A stretch of DNA of 64,000 bases from NCBI RefSeq assembly GCF_000620705.1, contig NZ_KK211170.1, positions 62,001 through 126,000 on the forward strand, written 5' to 3'. Under the pieces are notes generated by a model that was not told the DNA's origin, ran no database searches, and saw only the letters and a list, made by a program, of their open reading frames with translations. The stretch is from Nocardioides sp. URHA0020. GTDB taxonomy: Bacteria; Actinomycetota; Actinomycetes; Propionibacteriales; Nocardioidaceae. The position numbers and the translations under genes are program-made. Of this stretch, positions 23,499 through 32,959 are shown in pieces (position 1 is the first letter of the stretch; every line of letters starts with the position of its first letter).

Positions 23499-24327
23499 GC
23501 ACGACCTCCACGGTCATCGCGGACGTCTTCGCGCCCGAGAAGATCCCGCTGAGCGGCTTCACGTCTCCGTAGTCGCGACCCGCGGCGACCACGACGTACC
23601 GGTCCCCGGGCTCGGAGTCGTTGGTGGGGTCGAAGGCGTGCCAGCCGTGGTCCCACCACTCGACCCAGGCGTGGGACTCGCCGGGCACGGACTCACCGAC
23701 CGCCGGCTCCTGGCGCGGGTGGAAGTAGCCCGACACGTAGCGAGCCGGGATGCCGAGCGCGCGCAGCGCCCCGATGGTCAGGTGCGCCATGTCCTGGCAG
23801 ACGCCGGCGCGCTGCTCCCAGGCGTCGGCGGCGCGGGTGTGCACGTCGGTCGCGCCGACGCGGTACTCGACCTCACGGTGGACCAGTGCGCAGACCTGGC
23901 GGGCGGCGTCGCCGGGCAGCCTCGACTCGGCGCGGATGCGCTCCACCCGCTCGCTGAGCTCGGGGTGCAGGGCCACCACGGGGGTGAGGGCGAGGTACTC
24001 GGTGTACTCGTCGGCCACGTCCGGGTGCTGGAGCTGCTCCCACTCGATCGTGGGCACGCCTGCCGGAGTGCGGTCGGTGTAGACCGTGGACGTCGCGGTG
24101 ACGGTCATCGTCTCGTGCGGGTCGAGCACCTCGAAGGCCGTGACGGCCGTGCCGAAGTAGTCGCGGTAGTCGAAGGTCCACGGCGGCGGTGAGACCTCCA
24201 CCCGGCTGTGCGAGACGATCTGGCCGGGAGTGGTCAGGGGGGTCAGCCGGGCCTGGTTGTACGACGCGACCGCGCGGCCGTCGTACTCGAACGTCGTGCG
24301 GTGCACGATCCTCAGCTGCATGCTCAC
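23482..24327 (-). CDS. Transglutaminase-like cysteine protease-fold protein
   Basis: This protein of about 281 residues has an N-terminal immunoglobulin-like domain ([18 protein letters not shown]) and a transglutaminase core with the triad Cys in AGVCQDMAH, His in [10 protein letters not shown] and Asp in FDPTND. The GTG at 24327 overlaps the alpha-E stop as GTGA; an ATG two codons later is the alternative. It is the last gene of a three-gene operon (ATP-grasp, alpha-E, transglutaminase) found widely in bacteria, for which peptide ligation or crosslinking and proteolysis are proposed. Substrate is unknown. Confidence 0.88.
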   Translation of the reverse strand: MSMQLRIVHRTTFEYDGRAVASYNQARLTPLTTPGQIVSHSRVEVSPPPWTFDYRDYFGTAVTAFEVLDPHETMTVTATSTVYTDRTPAGVPTIEWEQLQHPDVADEYTEYLALTPVVALHPELSERVERIRAESRLPGDAARQVCALVHREVEYRVGATDVHTRAADAWEQRAGVCQDMAHLTIGALRALGIPARYVSGYFHPRQEPAVGESVPGESHAWVEWWDHGWHAFDPTNDSEPGDRYVVVAAGRDYGDVKPLSGIFSGAKTSAMTVEVVLTRLG

Positions 24328-25253
24328 GACAGCACCCCCTGCCAGGTGAGCGACTCGGCCCGGGCGAAGTAGCGGCGGGTGATCGCGTCGGTCGCCAACG
24401 CGCAGGTGCGCTGGATGCGCTCCATCTCGTGCGGGAGGTCGGCCAGCACGTCGGACAGCGAGCGGTACTCCAGCTCGGCGCGGGTGCGGCCGAGCAGCCG
24501 CTGCGCCTCGTTCTGGAAGCCGGCACGTTGCCCCGACGCCTCGAGGTTGTCGACGCACTGCTCCGCGCGGTCGAGGGAGAAGACCACGGACCGCGGGAAG
24601 AGCCGGTCCAGCAGGAGGAACTCCGCCGCACCGCGCTCGGTCTCCAGCCCGCGGTAGGTGCGCAGGAAGGCCTCGTAGGCGCCGCACGCACGCAGCGAGC
24701 TGGTCCACGGGGAGCCGGCGGACACGGCGGCGGTCGCGACCAGGCGCGAGGTCATGTCAGCCCGCTCGATGCACCGCCCCAGCATCAGGAACTGCCAGCC
24801 CTCGTCGCGGGTCATGGTGGCGTCGGCGGTGCCGTTGATCAGCGCCGCCCGCTCACGCACCCACTGGAAGACCATCGGCGGACGCATCGAGCGGAACTGG
24901 CCCGACGGGATCGCGCGGTACGTCGTGTTGATCGCCTCCCACATCGGGACCGAGAGCGTCTCGCGGGCGCGCCGGGCGCTCTCCCGGGCGGCGCCCAGGG
25001 CGCAGGCGATCGAGGTGGGGGAGTCGGGGTTGTAGGCGAGCTGGCGCAGCACCGTCGTGACGTCGACGTCGTCCTCGGGCTCGATGTCGTCGACGCCCAT
25101 GATGGAGAGCAGCAGCCGGCAGGTCGCGCGCTCGTCGACGCCGGCCTCCTCCAGGATCAGCTGGGTCTGGACGTCGAGGATGCGCGCGGTGTCCTCGGCG
25201 CGCTCGACGTACCGACCGATCCAGAACATCGACTCCGCGATCCGGCTCAGCAC
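24324..25253 (-). CDS. Alpha-E domain protein
   Basis: This 309-residue all-helical protein starts LSRIAESMFWIGRYVERAED, the hallmark of alpha-E proteins, and continues with repeats of Arg/Glu-rich helices (QFLMLGRCIERADMTSRLV). The GTG at 25253 overlaps the end of the ATP-grasp gene, and its stop overlaps the transglutaminase start, so all three are coupled. Alpha-E domains accompany circularly permuted ATP-grasp enzymes, often in fused form, and probably support the ligase reaction. Confidence 0.9.
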   Translation of the reverse strand: MLSRIAESMFWIGRYVERAEDTARILDVQTQLILEEAGVDERATCRLLLSIMGVDDIEPEDDVDVTTVLRQLAYNPDSPTSIACALGAARESARRARETLSVPMWEAINTTYRAIPSGQFRSMRPPMVFQWVRERAALINGTADATMTRDEGWQFLMLGRCIERADMTSRLVATAAVSAGSPWTSSLRACGAYEAFLRTYRGLETERGAAEFLLLDRLFPRSVVFSLDRAEQCVDNLEASGQRAGFQNEAQRLLGRTRAELEYRSLSDVLADLPHEMERIQRTCALATDAITRRYFARAESLTWQGVLS

Positions 25254-26839
25254 TGCGCTGCTCCCTGCTGTTGCTGCTGCTGTTGCTCCTGGGCGTCGTC
25301 GGGGCCGGACATCGCCGGGCCGGCGCTCTGCGGTGCTGCGCTCGGCCCGGTCGGCGCCTCGGGCTCGGTGTCGGTACGGCGCGTGACGTGGCCGGAGCCC
25401 GCCAGCACCCAGGTGTCCTTGGAGCCGCCGCCGCGCGAGGAGTTCACGATCAGCTCGCCCTCGGCGAGCGCGACCCGGGTCAGACCGCCCGGCAGCACCC
25501 ACACGCGCTGGCCGTCGTTGACCGCGAACGGGCGCAGGTCCACGTGCCGCGGTCCGAAGCGGCCGTCGACGTACGTCGGCACCGTCGAGAGCTGGACGAC
25601 GGGCTGGGCGATCCAGGAGCGCGGGTCGGCCAGGATCTTGGTCCGCAGCTCGACCAGCTCGGCGGCGGAGGCGCGGGGACCGATGACGATGCCCTTGCCG
25701 CCGCTGCCGTCGACGGGCTTCAGCACGAGCTCGTCGAGCCGGTCGAGCACCTCCTCGCGCGCCTCGGCGTCGCCGACCCGCCAGGTGTCGACGTTCTTGA
25801 GGACCGGCTCCTCGCCGAGGTAGTAGCGGATCAGGTCGGGCATGTAGGTGTAGACGAGCTTGTCGTCGGCGACCCCGTTGCCGATCGCGTTGGCGATCGT
25901 GACGTTGCCGGCGCGGGCGGCGTCGATGACGCCGGGGCAGCCGAGCATCGAGTCGGCGCGGAAGTGCACCGGGTCGATGAACTCGTCGTCGACGCGGCGG
26001 TAGATGACGTGCACCTGGGCCAGCCCCTGGGTGGTGCGCATCATCACGCGCCCGCGGCGGCACTCCAGGTCGCGGCCCTCGACCAGCTCGACGCCCATGG
26101 TCCGGGCGAGCAGCGCGTGCTCGAAGTAGGCGCCGTTGTAGACGCCGGGGGTCAGCACGACGACCGTCGGGTCGGGCACGCCGGCCGGGGCCGAGGCGCG
26201 CAGCGCGGCGAGCAGCCGTTGGGGGTAGGCCGCCACCGGTCGGATCCGGTGCTCGGCGAAGGGCTCGGGCAGGGCCGCGGAGATGGCCCGCCGGTTGGTC
26301 ATCACGTAGGACACCCCCGAGGGCACCCGCACGTTGTCCTCCAGGACCCGGAACTCGCCCTGGTCGTCGCGCACCAGGTCGATGCCGGAGACGTGGACGC
26401 GTACGCCGTTCGGCGGACGCACGCCGGCCGCCTGGCGGTGGTAGTGCGACGAGGTCACGATGACCCGTCGCGGGATCACGCCGTCGGCGAAGACCTGCCC
26501 GGCGTCGTACACGTCGGCGAGGAAGGCCTCGAGCGCCTTCACCCTTTGCTGGACGCCGCGCTCGATCGGCGACCAGGTGTCCATCTCGATGACGCGCGGC
26601 AGGATGTCGAGCGGGAAGGCCCGCTCCTCACCGCCGATGTCGAAGGTGACGCCCTGGTCCAGATAGCTCGCCTGGAGCGCCTCGACGCGCGCGGCCAGGT
26701 CGGGGATCGTCAGGTCGTTGAGAGACGTCTGCAGGCGTTCGTACGGCGGGCGCAGGGTGTCGGCGTCGAACATCTCGTCGTACGCCGCTCCGCGCCTCTC
26801 CGAGTAGCCCTCGAACAGCGTGCTCATGGGCGTATCCAT
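25247..26839 (-). CDS. Circularly permuted ATP-grasp ligase-like protein
   Basis: This 530-residue protein is of the circularly permuted type 2 ATP-grasp family. Diagnostic segments include FRVLEDNVRVPSGVSYVMTN, VVVLTPGVYNGAYFEH, LVLKPVDGSGGKGIVIGP (the Gly-rich ATP loop) and VNSSRGGGSKDTWVL. ATP-grasp enzymes join a carboxylate to an amine or thiol using ATP; here the likely product is a peptide bond, substrate unknown. The C-terminus is an unusual low-complexity tail with a run of seven or more Gln, not part of the domain. Starts at 26839 and 26827 (MSTLFEGY) are both possible. First gene of the operon. Confidence 0.9.
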   Translation of the reverse strand: MDTPMSTLFEGYSERRGAAYDEMFDADTLRPPYERLQTSLNDLTIPDLAARVEALQASYLDQGVTFDIGGEERAFPLDILPRVIEMDTWSPIERGVQQRVKALEAFLADVYDAGQVFADGVIPRRVIVTSSHYHRQAAGVRPPNGVRVHVSGIDLVRDDQGEFRVLEDNVRVPSGVSYVMTNRRAISAALPEPFAEHRIRPVAAYPQRLLAALRASAPAGVPDPTVVVLTPGVYNGAYFEHALLARTMGVELVEGRDLECRRGRVMMRTTQGLAQVHVIYRRVDDEFIDPVHFRADSMLGCPGVIDAARAGNVTIANAIGNGVADDKLVYTYMPDLIRYYLGEEPVLKNVDTWRVGDAEAREEVLDRLDELVLKPVDGSGGKGIVIGPRASAAELVELRTKILADPRSWIAQPVVQLSTVPTYVDGRFGPRHVDLRPFAVNDGQRVWVLPGGLTRVALAEGELIVNSSRGGGSKDTWVLAGSGHVTRRTDTEPEAPTGPSAAPQSAGPAMSGPDDAQEQQQQQQQGAAQC

Positions 26840-26890
26840 GCGCGGACCCTACCCACTGCGCTGTTACGGGAACGTTGCGTCGAGAAGTGA

Positions 26891-27745
26891 TCAGGGCGTG
26901 GTCAGGACCTCGGCACCCGTCGGGGTCACCAGGAGGGTGTGCTCGAACTGCGCGCTGCGCCTGCGGTCACGCGTGACGACGGTCCAGCCGTCGTCCCACA
27001 TCTCCCACTCGTGCGTGCCGAGGTTGAGCATCGGCTCGATGGTGAAGGTCATCCCGACCTCGATCAGGTCGTCGTACTCGAGGGTGTCGTAGTGGGGGAC
27101 CACCAGGCCGGAGTGGAACGCCGTACCGATGCCGTGGCCGGTGAACTCGCGGACGACGCCGTAGCCGAAGCGTGCGGCGTACGACTCGATCACCCGGCCG
27201 ATGACGTTGATGCGCCGCCCCGGCCGGACCGCCCTGATCCCGCGCTCGAGCGCCTCGCGGGTCCGCTCGACCAGCAGCCGGGTCTCCTCGTCGACGTCGC
27301 CCGCGAGGAAGGTGGCGTTGGTGTCGCCGTGGACGCCGTCGAGGTACGCCGTGATGTCGATGTTGACGATGTCGCCGTCGAGAACCGGACGGCTGTCGGG
27401 GATGCCGTGGCAGACCACCTCGTTGACGCTGGAGCACAGCGACTTGGGGAAGCCGCGGTAGCCCAGCGTCGAGGGGTAGGCGCCGTGGTCGCAGAGGAAC
27501 TCGTGCCCGATCCGGTCCAGCTCGTCGGTGGTGACCCCCGGCGCGACGTGGCTGCCGACCAGGTCGCGGGCCTGCGCCGCGAGCCGGCCGGCCGCGCGCA
27601 TCCGCTCGATCGTGTCGGCGTCCTTGACCTCGCTGCCCGTGAAGCGCGCGGGCGCGTCGCGGTCGACGTACTCCGGCCGCGCGATCGAGGTCGGCACGGG
27701 TCGGCGGGGCGAGATCGTCGCGGGCGCGACGGGTGGGGCGGTCAC
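26891..27745 (-). CDS. map: Methionine aminopeptidase type I (MapB-like)
   Basis: This 284-residue enzyme removes the initiator methionine from nascent proteins. The metal ligands are in [35 protein letters not shown] and QFEHT. An N-terminal extension of about 40 residues with [13 protein letters not shown] matches the longer actinobacterial MapB form, whose extension is thought to help ribosome binding. It stands alone on the minus strand; a divergent small gene begins 35 bp away. Confidence 0.95.
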   Translation of the reverse strand: MTAPPVAPATISPRRPVPTSIARPEYVDRDAPARFTGSEVKDADTIERMRAAGRLAAQARDLVGSHVAPGVTTDELDRIGHEFLCDHGAYPSTLGYRGFPKSLCSSVNEVVCHGIPDSRPVLDGDIVNIDITAYLDGVHGDTNATFLAGDVDEETRLLVERTREALERGIRAVRPGRRINVIGRVIESYAARFGYGVVREFTGHGIGTAFHSGLVVPHYDTLEYDDLIEVGMTFTIEPMLNLGTHEWEMWDDGWTVVTRDRRRSAQFEHTLLVTPTGAEVLTTP

Positions 27746-27780
27746 GACTGAGAACTCTAGATGCGGGGTAGGTTCGCGAG

Positions 27781-27963
27781 ATGAGCGACTTCTGGTTCTG
27801 CGTCAAGCACCACAGCGTCGAGCAGGGCGAGGACATGTGCCCGCCGATCGACCGGCTCGGGCCGTTCGGCACCCGCGAGGAGGCCGAGGGCGCCCTGGCC
27901 AAGGCCGACCGGCGCAACGACGAGTGGGACAACGACCCGAAGTGGAACGACCGGGAGAAGTGA
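27781..27963 (+). CDS. Small conserved protein, 60 residues
   Basis: A short acidic protein ([20 protein letters not shown], then [20 protein letters not shown]) of a kind common in actinobacteria, sometimes described as SPOR-like because of the [10 protein letters not shown] turn-helix. Two Cys and two His in the first 20 residues could bind metal. Its stop overlaps the next gene's GTG start, so they are coupled. Confidence 0.75.
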   Translation: MSDFWFCVKHHSVEQGEDMCPPIDRLGPFGTREEAEGALAKADRRNDEWDNDPKWNDREK

Positions 27964-28232
27964 CCGCGCCGCTGCAGACCAAGGCGTCTCCCTGGCCCTT
28001 CGTCGGCATGGCCGGGATGGCCTGCGCGTTCTTCCTGTACGCCGCGAGCGGGCTGGTCGCGCCGTGGTGGGCGGTCGTCCTCCTGCTCGCGGTGTGGCTG
28101 CTGCTCTTCGCCGTCGCGTGCACGTGGTGGACGCCGTACCCGCGCCGGGTGCCGTGGGTGGCGGTCGTCGCGGTCGTGCTGTGGTTCGCCGCGGTCGCGG
28201 CCGGTGGCGCCTGGCTGGACTGGTCGGCCTAG
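27960..28232 (+). CDS. Small membrane protein, 90 residues
   Basis: The GTG at 27960 overlaps the previous stop. The protein has three hydrophobic segments (FVGMAGMACAFFLYAASGLV, WWAVVLLLAVWLLLFAVAC and VPWVAVVAVVLWFAAVAAGG). No motif is recognised. It faces the sugar dehydrogenase gene tail to tail with 3 bp between. Confidence 0.7.
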   Translation: MTAPLQTKASPWPFVGMAGMACAFFLYAASGLVAPWWAVVLLLAVWLLLFAVACTWWTPYPRRVPWVAVVAVVLWFAAVAAGGAWLDWSA

Positions 28233-28235
28233 CGC

Positions 28236-29387
28236 TCAGCGGCGGGCCGTCACCCGCAGGATCGCGTCCTTGCCGTCGCCGTTGTCGGTGGTGACGTAGA
28301 ACGTCGCTCCTGGACCGTCGACGACGGTGCGGATCCGGCCGTACCGCTTCAGGACGGCAGGCACACGCACCCGCTGGAGCCGGCCCGACGCGGAGAACGT
28401 CAGGAAGAGCACCCGCTGGGCCTTGAGCGCAGCGACCGCCAGCGTGCCCTGGTAGCCGCCCAGCCCCGTGCCGTAGAGGAAGGCGCCGCCCGAGGTGGCG
28501 ATGGTCGGGTCGCCGGAGCGCCAGGCGGCGTTGCGCTGCTTGCCGGGCAGGGACTGGTCGGTCATCGGCACCGACTCGTTGTAGCCGGGCACGGGGTTGT
28601 AGCCGTAGTCGCCGCCGTTGACGAGCCGGTTGACCTCGTCGTCGCGGTAGGTGCCCTGCTCGATCGACCACAGCGTGCCGTCGGAGCGCTGGCTGAGTCC
28701 TTGGACGTTGCGGTGGCCGTAGGTGTGCACGTAGCGGGCGGTGCGGTTGGCGGACCGGATGAAGGGGTTGCTCGGCCACGGGGCACCGGTGAGCCGGTTG
28801 AGCCGCAGGGTCTTGCCGCCGAAGGAGTGCTTGCTCTCGGGGTTGGTGCCGATCGCGGCGTCGCCGGTGCCGACGAGCAGCGAGCCGGCCCGGTCGATCA
28901 GCAGGCGGCAGCCGCCGTGCCGCCCGGACGACGCGGGGAAGCCACCCACCAGGCGCTTGATCCGCTTGGCCCGGGTCGCGCTCGGGTTGAGCCGCCAGGC
29001 GATGACGCGGACGTCGTGCCTGCCGTTGGTGGTGCCGCCCTGGCAGGTGTAGATGCGGTGGTTCTTCGAGAACTTCGGGTCGACCTCGAGCCCCAGCAGC
29101 CCGGTCTCCCCGCTCACCCACACCGAGCCGCTCGGGAACCGCACGCGGTGCTTGTGGCCGTGGGACCACACGTTGAGGGTGGCCCGGTCCCGCTGGGTGT
29201 AGAGCAGTCGGCCCTTGCCGAGACGCACGACGTCCCACGGATGGTCGAGACCGGTGACGACCCGCTTCACCGAGAGAGCGGGGTACGCCGCCCGCTGGGC
29301 CTCGCGGGGCTCCGCGTGGGCGGGCGCCGCGGCCAGGAGGGTGGCGGTGAGGGCGATGGCGGTCGAGACTCCGAGAAGGGATCGCAT
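28236..29387 (-). CDS. Exported PQQ-dependent sugar dehydrogenase-like beta-propeller
   Basis: This 383-residue protein has a signal peptide (LLGVSTAIALTATLLAAAPA, cleaved near AHA-EP). The body matches the glucose/sorbosone dehydrogenase family: VVTGLDHPWDVVRLGKGRLL, ETGLLGLEVDPKFSKNHRIY, a central HRN motif (YGHRNVQGLSQRSDG) and a closing DAILRV strand. Family members oxidise sugars with PQQ outside the cell; many actinobacterial copies have no proven substrate. The start at 29387 fits the signal peptide; a longer frame adds a non-signal leader. It is separate from the response regulator gene by 29 bp on the same strand. Confidence 0.85.
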   Translation of the reverse strand: MRSLLGVSTAIALTATLLAAAPAHAEPREAQRAAYPALSVKRVVTGLDHPWDVVRLGKGRLLYTQRDRATLNVWSHGHKHRVRFPSGSVWVSGETGLLGLEVDPKFSKNHRIYTCQGGTTNGRHDVRVIAWRLNPSATRAKRIKRLVGGFPASSGRHGGCRLLIDRAGSLLVGTGDAAIGTNPESKHSFGGKTLRLNRLTGAPWPSNPFIRSANRTARYVHTYGHRNVQGLSQRSDGTLWSIEQGTYRDDEVNRLVNGGDYGYNPVPGYNESVPMTDQSLPGKQRNAAWRSGDPTIATSGGAFLYGTGLGGYQGTLAVAALKAQRVLFLTFSASGRLQRVRVPAVLKRYGRIRTVVDGPGATFYVTTDNGDGKDAILRVTARR

Positions 29388-29416
29388 CTCCACCACGGTA
29401 GTCACGATCCTCCAGA

Positions 29417-30034
29417 TCACAACCAGCCGTTGCCCTCGGCGGTGAGCACCGCCTCGGCGCGGTTGGTGGCACCGGTCTTGCCGATCGCGGACGAGAGGTG
29501 GTTGCGCACGGTGCCCTCGGAGAGGAACAGCTTGGCCGCGATCCCGGCCACCGCCGACCCGTCCCGCGCTGCCTGCAGCACCTCGGTCTCCCGGGAGGTG
29601 AGCGGCGACTCGCCGGCCAGGAGGCTGTCGGTCGCCAGCCCGGGATCCACCACCCGCAGGCCGGCGTGCACGCGTCGTACGGCGTCCGCGAGCTGCGCCG
29701 CCGGGGTGTCCTTGACGACGAACCCCGACGCCCCGGCCTGCAGGGCGCGCCGCAGGTAGCCCGGACGACCGAACGTCGTCACGATCAGCACCCGGGTGTC
29801 GGGCGCGGCCCGGCGTACCTCGGCCGTGGCGGCGATGCCGTCGAGCCCCGGCATCTCGACGTCGAGGAGCGCGACGTCGGGCCGGTGCTCCAGCACGGCG
29901 GGGAGCACGGCGTCACCGGAGCCGACCTCGGCCACCACCTCCAGGTCGGGCTCGAGGCCGAGCAGCGCCGAGAGTGCGCCCCGGACCAGTGCCTGGTCGT
30001 CGGCGAGCAGCAGCCGGATGCTCTGGCCGCTCAC
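29417..30034 (-). CDS. NarL/LuxR response regulator (DesR-like)
   Basis: This 205-residue two-domain regulator has a receiver with acidic pocket LLLADDQ, phosphoacceptor Asp in VALLDVEMPG and Lys in GFVVKDTP, and a LuxR-type DNA-binding domain (LTSRETEVLQAARDGS, then LFLSEGTVRNHLSSAIGKTG). The GTG start at 30034 overlaps the kinase stop. It is the output of the kinase encoded just upstream and most likely controls the ABC exporter genes at the head of the same operon. Confidence 0.93.
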   Translation of the reverse strand: MSGQSIRLLLADDQALVRGALSALLGLEPDLEVVAEVGSGDAVLPAVLEHRPDVALLDVEMPGLDGIAATAEVRRAAPDTRVLIVTTFGRPGYLRRALQAGASGFVVKDTPAAQLADAVRRVHAGLRVVDPGLATDSLLAGESPLTSRETEVLQAARDGSAVAGIAAKLFLSEGTVRNHLSSAIGKTGATNRAEAVLTAEGNGWL

Positions 30035-31167
30035 GCCCGGACCACCTGGAGCGAGTAGCCGGGGGAGAGGTCACGGACCACCACGGTCGCCCCGGAGGCG
30101 GCGGCGCGCTCGCGCAGGCCGGCCAGGCCGGACCCGGACAGGCCGGCGGCGGGGCAGCCGGCGCCGTCGTCGCGCACCTCCGCGCTCCTCGGCGTCAGCC
30201 GGACCTCGCACGTCGTGGCGCCGGAGTGCCGGATCACGTTGGTCACGCCCTCGCGGACGGTCCAGGCGAAGAGCTCGCGCAGGTCGGTGGGGACTTCGTC
30301 GGCGGCCGTGGGCAGCCGGGACTCGATCTCGGCGGCGGCGAGCGCGCCGCGCGCCCGCGCGAGCTCACCGGGCAGGGTCAGCTCCCGGTAGCCCTCGACG
30401 GCACGGCGTACGTCGGCCAGCGCGTCGCGACTGAGCCGTTCGAGGTCGGCGAGCTCGGCGCGGGTGCGCTCCGGGTCGACGTCGAGCATCCGTTGGGCGA
30501 GCTCGGCCTTGACGGTGATCACGGTCAGCGAGTGGCCGAGGATGTCGTGGAGGTCGCGGGCGAAGCGGGTGCGCTCGTTCTCGACCGCGAGGCTGGCGTT
30601 CTCCTGCTGGGCGCTGAGCAGCTCGATGTTGCGCGACATCACCATCCGCAGGCCCATCACGGCGACGGAGGCCGCCAGCACCCCGAAGACGAGCCCGACC
30701 GGACTGCCCCAGTCGTGGAGGGAGAAGAGCGCGACGTCGACGACGACCAGCGCGAGCACCGACAGCGTCGCGACCCCGAGCGGGAAGACCATGACGCAGG
30801 CGACCCCGATGTACGGGGTGCTGGCCAGCCCGTGGCCCCCGACGAAGACGGTCATCAGCGCCCCGAGCACGACGAGCGAGCCGACGTACAGCAGCGCGAC
30901 CGGACGGGGAGGCTGGGCGACCAGGCGGCTGCGGTCGGAGCGGGCCCGCAGCCACAGCGACATGTAGACGACGGCGAAGGCGACGGTCGTCACCATGCCG
31001 AGGACGCCGCTCAGCTCGTCGCGGTTGCGCCAGCCCTCGCCCAGCGGCTCGAGGAGGAAGAAGAGCCAGATGCCGGAGAAGAACGGGGCGACGGCCGCCA
31101 TCCGGATCCGGGACCGGATCGGCGGGGGGTCGCGGTCGTCCTGGCTCACGGTGGTCAGGCTAGTCAC
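30031..31167 (-). CDS. DesK-like sensor histidine kinase
   Basis: This 378-residue kinase has five or so membrane segments in its first 200 residues, then the HisKA_3 box FARDLHDILGHSLTVITVKA and an HATPase domain (REGVTNVIRHSGATTCEVRL, DDGAGC, GSGLAGLRERAA). The long hydrophobic input part has no large extracellular loop, so it probably senses membrane state or an antibiotic in the membrane. The GTG at 31167 overlaps the permease stop as GTGA. Confidence 0.92.
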   Translation of the reverse strand: MTSLTTVSQDDRDPPPIRSRIRMAAVAPFFSGIWLFFLLEPLGEGWRNRDELSGVLGMVTTVAFAVVYMSLWLRARSDRSRLVAQPPRPVALLYVGSLVVLGALMTVFVGGHGLASTPYIGVACVMVFPLGVATLSVLALVVVDVALFSLHDWGSPVGLVFGVLAASVAVMGLRMVMSRNIELLSAQQENASLAVENERTRFARDLHDILGHSLTVITVKAELAQRMLDVDPERTRAELADLERLSRDALADVRRAVEGYRELTLPGELARARGALAAAEIESRLPTAADEVPTDLRELFAWTVREGVTNVIRHSGATTCEVRLTPRSAEVRDDGAGCPAAGLSGSGLAGLRERAAASGATVVVRDLSPGYSLQVVRA

Positions 31168-31949
31168 ACCCGAGCCGTGTCCTTGCTCATCCGCCAGGCG
31201 GCGCCGGCCACGAAGAGCACGAGCCAGGCGATCGCGTTGACGACGGCGTACCAGGGCAGGTCGTGGGTCAGCGGTGCCCGGGCGACCATGGCGACGCCGT
31301 ACATCGGGGTGAAGGTCGCGACGTGCCACAGCGCGCTGCCCTCGGTGAGCGGCCAGAAGACGCCGCCGAGGAAGGAGAGCAGGGCGAGGCCCGGCCCGAG
31401 GATCTGCATCGCGTTCTCGCCCGGGACGACGTAGCCGACGAAGACGCCGAGCGCCGCGAACGTCAGGGTGCAGAAGAGCGTGAGGAGCGCGGCGCTGACC
31501 CAGACGTCGAGCGGCATCTCCGCGCGGCCCTGCACGACGCCGCACGCGTTGACCACGGCGATCGCCAGGGCGCCCATCGTGAGCGCGACCAGCGCCTTGG
31601 TGAGGATGTAGGCGACGGGGTTGAGCGGGGTCAGCCGCAGCTGGCGCGACCAGCCGAGCGCACGCTCGAGCGCGACCATGGAGCCACCGGCGGCGGCGGT
31701 GAGCGCGGCGCCGTACAGCGCCATCGAGATCAGGATGTACGCCGCCTCGTTGCCGCTCCCGACGGGCTCGGCCCAGGTCTCGTCGCTGCCGGTGATCACG
31801 AAGAAGAGGGCGGCGGGCAGCACCAGGCTGAAGACGACGGTGCGGCGGTTGCGCAGCATCCGACGGATCTCGATGCCGAGCACGGTGAGGCTGAAGCCGC
31901 CGAACGGCGGGACCTTGCGGACGGACGGGTCGATCGAGGTGACGGTCAT
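31164..31949 (-). CDS. ABC-2 type transporter permease
   Basis: This 261-residue permease has six membrane segments (for example TVVFSLVLPAALFFVITGS and ILGPGLALLSFLGGVFWPL), the ABC-2 pattern. It starts with an ATG overlapping the ATPase stop as ATGA. With the ATPase it forms an exporter for a lipid, drug or peptide; substrate unknown. The following kinase/regulator pair suggests induction by its own substrate. Confidence 0.9.
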   Translation of the reverse strand: MTVTSIDPSVRKVPPFGGFSLTVLGIEIRRMLRNRRTVVFSLVLPAALFFVITGSDETWAEPVGSGNEAAYILISMALYGAALTAAAGGSMVALERALGWSRQLRLTPLNPVAYILTKALVALTMGALAIAVVNACGVVQGRAEMPLDVWVSAALLTLFCTLTFAALGVFVGYVVPGENAMQILGPGLALLSFLGGVFWPLTEGSALWHVATFTPMYGVAMVARAPLTHDLPWYAVVNAIAWLVLFVAGAAWRMSKDTARV

Positions 31950-32866
31950 CGGTGGTCTCCAGTCAGGCTGATGAACGCGTCCTCGAGACCGTGGGAGGTG
32001 ATCTCGAGGTCGCGGGCGACGGTCCGGGTGAGCAGGTGGCGCGCGACGGTGTCGCTGTCCTTGGCGTGCACGAGCAGGGCGTCGCCGCGGACCTCGACGC
32101 CGGTGACGCCGTCGAGGGCGGCGATCGCGTCCGTGTCGGCGTCGGGGAGGGTGGCCCGGATCGTGCGCCCGGACGTCAGGGCCTTGATCTCGGAGCCGGT
32201 GCCGTCGGCGACGATCCGCCCGTGGCTGATCAGCACGATCCGGTCGGCGTACTGGTCGGCCTCCTCGAGGTAGTGGGTCGCGAAGAGGACGGTGCGGCCC
32301 TGCTCGGCGTCGCGGCGGATCGCGGACCAGAAGGCGCGCCGGCCCTCGACGTCCATGCCGGTGGTCGGCTCGTCGAGCAGCAGCAGCGCGGGGTCGGAGA
32401 GCAGCGCCATCGCGAACCGGAGCCGCTGCTGCTCGCCGCCCGAGCACTTCTGCACCTTGCGGTCGGCGATGTCGGTGATGCCGGCGTCCTCGAGCACCTC
32501 GGCCACCGGACGGGTGTCGGCGAAGAGGCTGGCGGTGTAGGTCACGGTCTCGCGGACCGTGAGGTCCTTGAGCAGCCCGCCGGTCTGCATCACCGCCGAG
32601 ACCAGACCGCGCGCGATCGCCTGGCGCGGCTCGAGGCCGAGCACCCGTGCCGTCCCCGTCGTCGGGTGCGAGAGCCCGAGGATCATGTCGATGGTGGTGG
32701 TCTTGCCGGCCCCGTTGGGCCCGAGGAAGGCGACGATCTCGCCCTGCTGGAGCTCGAGGTCGATCCCGCGCACCGCGTGCACGGTCTGCTTGCCGTTGGC
32801 GAAGTCCTTGGTCACGCCGTCGAGGCGGACGGCCGCGACCCGGGTGAGGGTGGTGGGGGAGGTCAT
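31946..32866 (-). CDS. ABC transporter ATP-binding protein
   Basis: This 306-residue ABC ATPase of the DrrA/CcmA type shows Walker A LGPNGAGKTT, Q-loop in VMQTGGLL, signature CSGGEQQRLRF, Walker B LLLLDEPTTG and H-loop ATHYLEEAD, then a C-terminal extension of about 80 residues. The ATG at 32866 is preferred to the longer frame because the domain begins soon after it. It heads a four-gene coupled operon (ATPase, permease, kinase, regulator). A 15-bp-arm dyad at 32916-32949 lies 50 bp upstream. Confidence 0.93.
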   Translation of the reverse strand: MTSPTTLTRVAAVRLDGVTKDFANGKQTVHAVRGIDLELQQGEIVAFLGPNGAGKTTTIDMILGLSHPTTGTARVLGLEPRQAIARGLVSAVMQTGGLLKDLTVRETVTYTASLFADTRPVAEVLEDAGITDIADRKVQKCSGGEQQRLRFAMALLSDPALLLLDEPTTGMDVEGRRAFWSAIRRDAEQGRTVLFATHYLEEADQYADRIVLISHGRIVADGTGSEIKALTSGRTIRATLPDADTDAIAALDGVTGVEVRGDALLVHAKDSDTVARHLLTRTVARDLEITSHGLEDAFISLTGDHR

Positions 32867-32915
32867 GGCCACCACCCTGGCGGCGGCGCGACCCCCGGCC
32901 CTCACACAGCCATCA

Positions 32916-32949
32916 CGACGTCGCCATGACAGATGTCATGGCGACGTCG
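32916..32949. promoter_or_regulatory. 15-bp-arm perfect palindrome between panB and the exporter operon
   Basis: CGACGTCGCCATGAC and its exact complement flank the loop AGAT. The inner part CATGACAGATGTCATG is a typical dimer site for a NarL/LuxR regulator such as the DesR-like product of this operon. It has no T-run on either strand, so operator is more likely than terminator; it may also end panB transcripts by its stem. Confidence 0.6.
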
Positions 32950-32959
32950 CCGGCTGGGC

